Origin: Metaphire vulgaris
Lineage: Eukaryota; Annelida; Clitellata; Crassiclitellata; Megascolecidae
Length of the DNA: 64,000 nt
Assembly (NCBI GenBank): GCA_018105865.1
Contig: CM030848.1
Span: forward strand, 2,383,001-2,447,000
Direction: 5' to 3'
Part shown: positions 45,601 through 57,158 of the stretch, one piece after another
Position numbering within the stretch: the stretch's first letter is position 1
Layout: each line of letters starts with the position of its first letter
Notes under the pieces: generated by a model
Told to the model about the DNA's origin: nothing
The model's database searches: none
Seen by the model: only the letters and a program-made list of their open reading frames with translations
Program-made: the position numbers and the translations under genes

Positions 45601-48600
45601 GAGCATTCGTCTAAATCTGCAAGAAATTGATTACAGAACATTACATAGGCCTAAAGGTATCTTATCGATTTCAAAATAGAAAATAGTGAGATACAACTGA
45701 GAACAGAATTCATAAATAATGAAGCTGTTCGGAATAATTCTATTTTGTCGGTTTCTGAACTGTACTGTCGTGCACAAACTGGTATCATAACGCTGATTTC
45801 TTGCATATAATTATCATTTGGTTCCTTTTAGTAGACATCACTTCCTGGTGATATCATAAAAGAGTTTACTCCATTCTTCTCCGACTTTTTCAAAGATAAT
45901 CTCCACTGGCTGAAGATAAAGGAACGAATTGCCTACAGACGATGTTTCCTGACGTACAGAGCACTCAACGATTCTCTCTGTCCAGAGTATATTTCCTCGC
46001 TCTTTACAAAATCCACATCACCAATGGAGCGCCGCACTTTCCTCCATTCCAGCAGTCGATTCCAGCCACTAGTCCCCCCACCGGCCAAGTTCGAGGACAG
46101 CGCTGCGTCGCGAGGCAAACCGATCTTATGGAATGTCCTGCGTGACTTCGTAACCAAAGCCGAAAAAGTATCGTTCGTGAAAAACCTAAAGACCTAGCTG
46201 TTCCATCATTCTCATGACTCATGTCAAAGCGCCTTTGACATTGATCTACCCCATGCATACGGCGCTATATAAGTTGTCTCAATAAGTATAAATACAGTAT
46301 ATACTGCATCTATATTGTAGAATGTGGAATGGAATAATCACTTTTTCTAATATCTGGTAAATATCAGACGGTAACCTGTGCATGACGTTGAAGACCATGT
46401 TCTGTAGCCGTTCCTGCATGAACATCGATAGCCTCCATTTGTGTTTTCACAGGAGGTGGTTGTCCTGTCGCATGAATGATGACCATTGGCGCATTCGTCT
46501 ATATCTGCAAGAAACATTGATTATGAGGTAACGTAGCATGGCATCTTATCTACTTTGATATCGTGTAAGATAAAACTACCACTAGAATTTCGAAATAGGG
46601 CCAACATGATTAGTTAGTCAATCTAATGTCCTCAACTATTGAGGTTCATGTTAAGTTATGGTGCTGTCTGTAATAAACTATTGTTTTCGGTCAATATCTT
46701 GAAGAAAGCCGAATAAAATCATTGCTGCTCGCAAATATTATACAGCAACCTGTGCAAGACGTTGAATTCATTGCTGTGTAACCGGCTTTGCATTGACATC
46801 GATAGCTTCCAAGTGTGTTGATGCAGGTGGTTGTTGCCAAATTGCATTGAGATTGACCACGGGAGCATTCGTCTAAATCTGCAAGAAATTGATTACAGAA
46901 CATTACATAGGCCTAAAGGTATCTTATCGATTTCAAAATAGAAAATAGTGAGATACAACTGAGAACAGAATTCATAAATAATGAAGCTGTTCGGAATAAT
47001 TCTATTTTGTCGGTTTCTGAACTGTACTGTCGTGCACAAACTGGTATCATAACGCTGATTTCTTGCATATAATTATCATTTGGTTCCCTCAAGTCTACAT
47101 CAATTTCTGGTGATATCATAAAAGAGTTTATTCCATTCTTCTCCGACTTTTTCAAAGATAATCTCCACTGGCTGAAAATAAAGGAACGAATTGCCTACAG
47201 ACGATGTTTCCTGACGTACAGAGCACTCAACGATTCTTTCTGTCCACATGTTTGGAGAACGTAGCACTTGATTGGAAGGACATGAGGATATTTCAATATC
47301 AATACTGGAATCACGAAGCAGCAATAAGAGCTGAAGGAAAATAGGAAAATAATGGATACAAATTTTAAAAGAGACAAGACAGGGATGCGGTTTGTCATCA
47401 GACCTATGCAAGGAATATTCGGAAGAGATCATAAAGTAAATATAAGGGTTTTAAGGGATCAAAATAGGAAGGGATATAAATAACCTACGATACGCAGATG
47501 ACACCACACTAATGGCATACACGGAAAGAAGACTACAGAGGTTATTAGACAGGGCGACAGAAGAGAGTCAAAAGAAAGGACTAAGAATAAATACAAAAAG
47601 ACGTAAGCCTACTTTGTGGTAATAACACAAAATAAAGAAATTCCTCGGTGTATGCTACAATACATGGGATAGAAGAAAACAAGTAACGCAATTCAATTAT
47701 CTAGGAAACATTTTCACAAGCGATGGAAGGAGTCTAAAGGACATTGAAACAAGAATAATAATGGCAAAGAATAATAATGGCTTCACGCAACTTAAAAAGA
47801 TTCTCAAAAATAAACACATTACAACACAACAACACGGCTCAGAATTCTTCAAAGTTATGTTTGGGCAGTTCTGATGTACGGGTTCTGAAACATGGACGTT
47901 GACAAAAACAACAGAAAGGAAACTGGAAGCTGCAGATATGTGGTTTCCCAGACGTATGCAAACAAATTTCATGGACAGAAAAATAACCAATGAGGAAGTA
48001 TTAAAAGCCTTTGGTTTTAAAAGAAAATTGCTTTAAAAGAGAGCAACAGTTGGAATTTTCGAGCATCTGATTAGAACGGATGGATTGGAAGTTCTAGCCA
48101 TAACATGAGAAATGGAGGGTAAAATAGCAAGAGGAAGACAAATAATAAAAGTATACAGACAGCATAAGGAAAGCAACAAGAACTAAAGACATCATCGAAC
48201 TGATAATGAAAGCCATAAAGGGAGAATAGTGGAAATCCATGAGAACATGATGATGATGCATTAAATCTGTTGCCTACCCTGAGTTCGCTGGGGTTGCAGC
48301 TCGCCCATTGACCGCTGCATAGAAGCTGATACGCGTGGGTATAAGAAAGCCGCGCGCCAGTACTCAACCCTTCTTTGGCTTGGTGTTTTTGGGCTGCGGG
48401 GGTATTACTTGCTCGACTTATTTGTGGGTTTTTCTGGATTGATTCTGCTGCCTGTTCTTTTAGCCGGGGCTTTGGGCGACTCTTTATGGGTTAAAGGGAG
48501 GCTGCTTAAGGACCCGCGGAAGCCCGCTTGTTTGAATGTTATTTGCTTACTGTTAGCAGGGTTTAATCTAGGCCGTTTTCGGGAGGAAATTGCCCTTTCC

Positions 48601-51070
48601 CCGGATATTTTAAATTCCCCGGAAATTTTGCCATTTTAAATCAACCAACAGCAGCCTTGTTTCGAGTTCGCGCAGCAACGGGTGAACGGACAACATCCTG
48701 GTTTTAAGAAAGCGCCACAAGACAATTAAGGTGAAGTCTGGCAGCCAGTGATGTGGTACCCATAGTCCCATACGGTGAGCAATGTTAACCTTATTTTCCC
48801 AACGTTAGTAAATGGGAACATAAAGCTGAAGGTGATGTAGGCACTAGACAGTGAACCATCCGGGTTTCTCGTTCCCTTCGCTTAGAGAACGTGCCTGTCG
48901 TTGATTTCTATATCAAATATTGCTTCAGAAATATTTGCCTAGTAACGATCTCCAACACTAGAATTAGCCTTATTGTAATTGGTTATACATGTACACTGAT
49001 ACATGTACACTGTGTCCAGATTGAAGTGGCCCCTTTTATAAATCAATATAACTTCAACACATTTTATCAAAAATTTACAAAATTTCACCCATATTACATA
49101 TCCTCTATACTACATGAAATTTGAAAATTTAAACAAAATCAGTTGAACAAATTACGAGATATTGATTTTTGAAAAGTTTGACTGAAAAACGCAAGTTTTC
49201 GCAATGGAAAATCGCCATTGCAAACGCGTCATTACGTTGTTTACGCTTTCGATTCCTTCATTTAAAAAAAAGTTATGACCTTTGTCACAAAGGTTATTAA
49301 GATTATAACTCGGTTATAAATTTATAACTGAGTTATAACCATTGTCAATGTATTAAAAATGTTATAATGAATATAACCCGTTATTAAGCTATAAACCGGT
49401 TAAAATGATTATAACCCGGTTAAAATGATTATAACCCTTTTAATAAGTAAGTTATAATGCTTATATAACTGGGTTAAGTTATAAGTTCTTAACAATTCAT
49501 TTTGTGCAAAATAGCAGTAGCCAGTAACTATATATAACCGTGAGTCCATAACCTTTATAACTTTATAATAACCTTTTAACCTTTTTACCATATAACTTTA
49601 TTATAACTTTATAATTAATTTGCATTAATAACCTTTTTTATTAACTGGATTTGTAACTTTATAACTTTCATCTTGCGGTTATTATTGGTTATAACTCGGG
49701 TTAAAATTCAATGGGTTATAACTCACATTTATAACGCTTATCCTAGCTGCACATAATTCATCTGGTGTCGTGGATTTGAAACCAATTGCTGTAACTGATG
49801 GAGACAGATCGCGACAGATCAGTATTGATATTTTATAGGCTGTGATTAAAAAATCTTTTTGCCAACTTCGTGTTCAAGGAAATTCGCTATTCATTTAAAG
49901 TACTTATCATTGTAATTTGCAAATTACAAATGTAGCCTACAAGTTGCTGCGCTCTTCAGGCGAGGGCCGTAAATGTGACACCCGAAAATTCATGCATAAA
50001 CGTCGAAGCCGCAAAATAACAGGCAGCTTTGAAAGAATATCAATCGGCTGGAAGACATTATACTAAAATTTGGAATATCAGAGAATCAGAGGTTTTAATG
50101 GACCATCTCTTAAAAGAATGTCAGATTCAGAGGACGGGGAAGCTCCTGACTTAGCCCATCAGCTTAACCAGAGCCTGTAATAGGGAAAATTGACCACTGC
50201 ACTAGACTCGGAAATTTTGTGCACATCCGCGACAAAACAAGCAAAAAAGCTCGTTAAAAAAATTTATCACTGTAAAATACTTAGAAAATTGTCATTTGAG
50301 CACTGCACATTTTCAAATAATTACTGCAAATTTTGTGTATCACTGCACGTTAAAAAAGGCCCTGAGTTTAAATTCTACTAATTATTAGTTGTTACTCCAA
50401 CGCACAATTGGTTGATTCCACTCTCAGTAGTTATCAAGGTCTAAACTAAGACATTCACTGTTAGGCCTCAAAATCATATATAAATCATCCTGGATAATAA
50501 TAATAATAAAATATATCAACATATACACTATATTAGCAATGTTTGTAACAGAAGTATTATAGAACAAGAGTAAAATATATATGGATTATATATATATAAT
50601 ATATATATATGAATTAAAATGATAGTAACTAATAAAGTTTAGAAAAGGTTTGTATGGGATCATACATCTATTACGTGTTCCAGAAAATCATCATATTTTC
50701 CAACCCTCTCACGTCTGTTGCACTGCGTGAGAAAGTATTTGTTTTAAAATCTAATTATGTCATTTCAACCTGTCTTCTTCAATTGCGGACTCGAATTCTG
50801 TCCGTCTCACTGCCGTGAAGCCTCGCTCGTATTTGCAGTATTCAGATTCAAAATGTATGCAATAGTAATTATTGTGCGTAACCCTGCCCCCACCTCTGTT
50901 CTTTCATCCTAATTTCCTAGCAACCAGCGCCTCTTTAAATCTAATCTGGTGTCTAGATTCCACCAACGGCGGGTCAACGGATGTCAAAGGAAAGCACTTA
51001 TAGCATAGCAATTCTCAAATTTATGAAGTGGTAGCTTCAGAGATTGCATATACCTATAAGGGAGGGAGGT

Positions 51071-51160
<90 letters not shown>

Positions 51161-51190
51161 TAAGGGAGGGAGGGTCTGCTACTGCTACTG

Positions 51191-51266
<76 letters not shown>

Positions 51267-54200
51267 CACTACTAAAGGGCAGACCTGACATTAATGGGAT
51301 CAACAGGTGGGGGTGGCGAACACCGAAGGCGAAACAGGCTCCAGATAAGGTTTTATCGGCAATACCCCAGAGGGTTAATTAAGGACGAAGAGTTGCTGTC
51401 GCCTCCGACGTTGTCACGGTAACTTAAACAACTGCATTGGTGTATGTCAGAATCTGGTATTAATAAAGAAAGGCCCCAGAGGAAGACACTCGGACGGTCA
51501 GAGGAAGGGAGGGGAGAGGGCGCCGGCAGGGGGCGGTAGAGTTTTGACCATTAGGGGGCGGTAGAGTTTTGACCATTAGAGGGCAGTAGAGCTTTTGACC
51601 GCTAGAGGGCAGTAGAGCTTTGGACCGCTAGAGGGCAGTCGGGTTTTTGACCGCGAGGAGAGTCTGTGTTTAGCGCGGGTGGCGAGCAGTCGAAAAAGGC
51701 TCGAGGAGTGTCTTCTACTGGCCGTAAAAAGGAACTCGTGTTAATTTCAATGAAGCGCTAGGGCGATACTCAACAACAACTACAACATCATACGTCAAAG
51801 CAACATCACATACGTATAAGCAACAGCTTATACGTTAAAGGAACACATTTTATACGTTAAAGGTGGTAGAGAACTTTTCTTCGATCCGAAAAACCGTACC
51901 TCCGCTGACCACCAAACAACATGGCGGTCTTCGCAAGTCTTTCTGCCCTAAAGTCATTTTCTGGTAGGCCTGAAGAAGACGTTCTAGACTTTTTGAAGCT
52001 CTTCGAACTGTGGGCGAACGTTCAGAAAGCGGACGACGCGATTCTTAGATCAGCGTTGCCGTTTCTTCTAAAGGATGGAGCCTCGGCGTGGTACGATACG
52101 CAGCACCAGGACATAAAAGAATCGTACTCAGAATTGAAGAAGGCCCTACTGAAGCGTTACAACCAACAAGAAGCCCAATCGTGGCAAGCCATGGCGGAGC
52201 TATGGCAGATGAAACAAGCGGCAGAACAATCCACGGACGACTACGTGACAGCGATCCTTCGAGCGGGGCAACGGATCAAGGTCAGCGAAAGCCAAATCTA
52301 CGCCATCGTGCTGAACGGCCTGAGACCAGCAATACGGCAACACGTGGTGCAGCATCCGCTGTCGACGCTGGACGATGTGAGACACTGGGGGCGCGTCACG
52401 GAGCTCTCGTTGAGGGACAACGCGAGCGCTTCGTCAACTCTCGAGGCCTCCGTGAAGGAGCTAACCGCCGGTCTCACCGAAGAACTCCGTCAACTCCGGA
52501 TCCACTCCGTCGGGGCGTCATCGAAACTGAGATCGCCTGCTATCGAGCGAAGCACCATGCCGAACCGCGTCCACTTCCAGCAGGACGCCGGCCGACGATC
52601 GCCACCCTGCGACGACGATTTCGAGCGACGCCGTATAGCCGAAAAGCACCGGCGGAATCCAGATCAGCCTGCATCGCCATCCACGAGGGAGCAGTTGAAG
52701 TTCGACCCACACCCACCTACAAAAGCCCAGTTCCTTCTGAAACAGCAGCTACAGGCAGCAAGCGACAAAAATAAGATGTACCTGGAAGAGATTGCCTCAA
52801 TGCGAATGGAATTGAAGAAACACTACGAGAAAATCCTACAACTGACCAACGAGCGCGATTCGAGAGAAGAGGAACTTACAAGTCTGCGCAAGGCGTTCAA
52901 CGAAGAGAAAGGTAAACACCAGGGACTAATTGTAAAGACGGAGGACGAGATTCGCTCACTGAACGATGGAATTGACGAAGAGAAGAAACTCAATGCGGAA
53001 CTGTCTCGCCAGATGGAAGAACTCCGAACCATGTCTACCGCTCTGAAGCAGGAATTGAACAGCAGCAAAAACCAGTCTATTATGATCGAGGAACTGGAAG
53101 CCGAAATTGAAAAGCTGGGAAGGAAGTGCGCGGACAGCAAGGCAGAAACGGTTGCAGCAAAACGAGCTTTGAGGAGAGTCCGCAACGAAGTTAACACGCA
53201 GCGTCGTTACCTCAACCAGACAATCGACAAAATGAAGCAAAAGCACAGGGAAGATATCGAAGACCTCGAAGACAAAGCAAACGACTTCAAAGCTTTTCAT
53301 GCCAAAGAATTAGACAAGTTGATTCAAACCAACGACGAACTGCGGGCGTTTCATCGGAAGCAAATGTCGGAGTTACTGAAGCAGAAGGAAGAGGAACTTC
53401 AAGAACAGCATAAAGAAGAAAAGAAAAATCTCGAACGCGAATATCAGCAAGAAATGGAAAGACTACAGTCGAAGCACACAGAACGCATTGGCGATCTAGA
53501 GACGTTGGTGGAATCCCAGAAGCAGATGCAGATTCAGAAGCTGGCGGAAGAACACAGAAAGGAAATCGTCGAGTTGGTTGAAGAATTGAACAGGACGAAG
53601 AATGCGTTAACGATGGCTAATTTTACACTGTCAGAATGGACCGACGAAAAGAAGACGGAGTTAAAGAGGTTGAAGGAAACTCATGCGAAGGAGGTAATGG
53701 AGTCGAGAACGGAATTCGATCGAAGAAACGAGAAAAAATTGCAAAGCACCGCAGACAGATACGAGGCAGAAATTCGACATTTACGAGATCGACTGAACGC
53801 AGCTGAAGGGAAGATCGAGGAACTTGACGTCAAAGACAAAGATAATGAACGGAAACTGGAACTTCTGGAAACCAGCGGTCTTAAGCACGAAGAGGGGAAT
53901 AATAAACTGACGGGGACATCGATGAAAGGCCGCGACAGACGCATCGGGGAGAAGCTTAATCGCCACCAGCACGAAATCGGAAGCATACTGGAGGAGATAA
54001 CAAAAGGTAAGAACTTTGCTGCAAAGAGGGAACAGAATTATGATATAGGACTGAAAAATAAACAGGAAGAGATCGCAAATGCCACGACGAAGGATGTTCG
54101 AGAAATCACTACGCTGCAGTCTCGATGGGAAACGAAATACGAAAAGCAGTTTCATAATGTGGCCAAGAAACACGAGGACAAATTCTGGGCATTTTTAGCA

Positions 54201-56945
54201 GAAAGGAAGTCGGAAGACCAGAGGCAAAGATTTACCGAAGAGAATCTTCGCGGCAAAGTTAAAATAAAAAACGTTGGTACAGCAAATATTAAACATAGAA
54301 GTCGTCTTAAAACGTAAAAGGGACAAGAGAACGGAATTATGTAAGTACACGCCTTTAGATTTAAAAAAATCATGTACACACAAAATTTCACTCACAACAG
54401 TCAAGTTGGGAAACCGGTGTATAATGTATATAAGAATCGTTTTCACTTTTGAAACTGTTTGTTTTTTTCTTGTTTATTATGTGTTTCATATGGTTACGTT
54501 TTAGTAGAAGCGGTATGCCGTTTAGCGTGCTCCAGGATCCAGTCCATAGCCCTGCAAAAGAGTGCTGGAGCCAGGACACAGCCCTGACGGACTCCTGAGG
54601 CAGTGAAGAATGCCTCAGATAGCATGCCATTGATACGCACTCTTGCAGTCGTGCCCTCGTGTAGGTCTTTAATTAAGCTCAATAAGAACGTTGGAACACC
54701 AATACCTCTGAGTGCCATCCAAAGTGCCTGACGGTCTACAGAGTCGAAGGCTGATTTCAGATCGATTAAAGCCACCTGCAACGGTCTGTTAAATTCCGAT
54801 GGATTTCGGACAGGAGTCTGAGTGCGAGAATCGCGTCCATCGTGGATCGGCCCGCCGTGAATCCGGACTGCTGTGGGCGACGTTTCGCTGTCAGAAGTGG
54901 ATTGAGTCTCGCAAGAAGCACGTGGGCAAACACTATTGGCCAGGCCGGGATCACCCTACCGGAACATAGCTTCTCCGACCTAGACTACGCTGACGACGTT
55001 GCTCTTCTGGAAACGTCCGTTAAGAACCTAGAAACATCACTCAATCAGATTGAGTCGACAGCCTCCAAACTAGGGCTACATGTGTCCTGGACAAAAACCA
55101 AGCTGCAGAATCTAGGTTCTGGAGGAGACGCAGGAGACATATACGTTAATGGACACCAGGTGGAAAATGTGTCAGAATTCACTTACCTGGGTAGTGTCCA
55201 GAGTTCTGATGGCAGGTGCCAGCGGGACATTAATCGCAGAATCGGCATAGCTGCATCTGCCATGAGATCTCTTCAAAATTTATGGCGCCAAAGACAGATA
55301 CAGCTCGGTACTAAGATCCGAATTTATCAGTCCTGCGTCCTGCCAATTCTCCTATATGGTTCTGAGACTTGGACTCTGCTTACACGAGACTCTGAAAGAC
55401 TACAGGCATTCCATATGCGCTGTCAGAGACAGCTTCTCTGCATTCGCTGGTTCGACTTCGTGACCAACGAAGCAGTCTCCAAACAGACTGCCCTCCTGCC
55501 AGTGACAGAAATTATTACGCGACGCCGTCTGTCTCTCTTCGGTCACGTGGCTCGCCAAGACAAGAACATTCCGGCCCACCGCGCTCTCACCTGCGCTATT
55601 GCTCGACGCACCGAGACGCGTCCTCCTCCGAGCTGGAGAAGACTTCCTGGCAGACCACGCCGTACATGGCCCCAGCAGATCGGCGATGGTCTTCCTTCCA
55701 CAATTCTTCACGAATGGCACTCAGCCATCGGTCGCGGTCACAACTCGCGCAACACGAGATTGGCACAACGGACCTCTGTCGTCCATGTGAACAAATGAAT
55801 GAATGAATGGTATGCCGTTTGACAAGTGAAAGAACATTTGACAAGGGTACTTGTCGTTTTAGCAGAGCTGGGTTGGGACGTGAGTTTTTATAATTGCATT
55901 GCGTAATGTATTTTTACTTTTGAGTATCGTATAATCGCTTTAAACAGTTTTTCCCATGTAGTTGGTGCTTGAACTAAGAATGTTAGGACCCGTGTGTAGC
56001 GTAGAGTTGTTATTTTTATAATTCTTGCATTATCCTTTTTATTCAGCAATTGAGATCCTTTTTAAGCAATTAAAGAGGCTTATCGATAGCTTGTTTATAG
56101 TATGCGTGATTATCCATGCGACATTGCTGGTGCAAGTCTTTTAGCGATTAGAAATGCTAGTTATATTCGTGTTTTTGTATTAATTGTGTACGTGCACAAG
56201 AGACTCATCACCTACAGTATATTAAGCGTCTTTGACATTTTTTTATCCGTATTTTGTGGTATATGATTAGTAAAATATAATGGATTGTCGTGAAACTGAC
56301 TCAATATTACAAGTTTACATGTTCAGTAATTTAGATGTGCAGCAGAGACGCCGGAGCATGGAAAGTAACACTCATATTTCGGTATAAGGACAATGTCTAA
56401 GCTTTTATATGTTTATTTTTTTAATGTTTATTGTAATATTAGCTAATTTTAAAGTTTTCATTGCATTTTTCTGTTGATTATTTTTACGGCACAGCTTTAG
56501 GTGCACATTTTGCTTTTCTGAACATTTTAAAGTGTTCTCGTACGTGTTTTAATAATGTCGATTGTAGCTCAGTACGCAGACTAGGTAACTACATATAAGG
56601 AACGGCAAAAGACGACAGGTGAAAGTCATGATCTGCTTAGAGACGTGTTGTAATGTAGTCATGTTTGCACTAAGCTATATATTATGTGTAACGTGTTAAC
56701 TTTTGTGTTAGACATATAGCAGAGACAGGTTTTATATCATAGTAGTATTTTCAATGCATATTATGTATTTTTATGTTAGTAATCGCTAACGGATAAGCCG
56801 GGACGGCGACAGCAGCCTGGGGAATTACATAACCAAATTCACATTCCGATTTTAAAAGATGCATCCTAAAACAGCAAATACTCTGGCAGAAGCGCTTCAC
56901 GGGACGTGAAGCCTCGGAGGGAGGGCATCTATAAGGGAGGGAGGT

Positions 56946-57041
<96 letters not shown>

Positions 57042-57106
57042 TAGGGAGGAGGTCTACTACTACTACTACTACTACTACACTACTACTACTACTACTACTA
57101 CTACTG

Positions 57107-57158
<52 letters not shown>

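Noticed and set aside
48409..48639. 76-codon hydrophobic frame
   Set aside because: No splice context, no homolog recognised, no paralog in the window.
51028..51303. Poly-Thr, poly-Ser and poly-Val frames (also 56906-57274)
   Set aside because: CTA microsatellites inside the LTRs.
52088..52774. 228-codon frame inside the Gag gene
   Set aside because: A shadow in the +2 frame of the 798-codon ORF, with an arginine-rich composition typical of out-of-frame reading.
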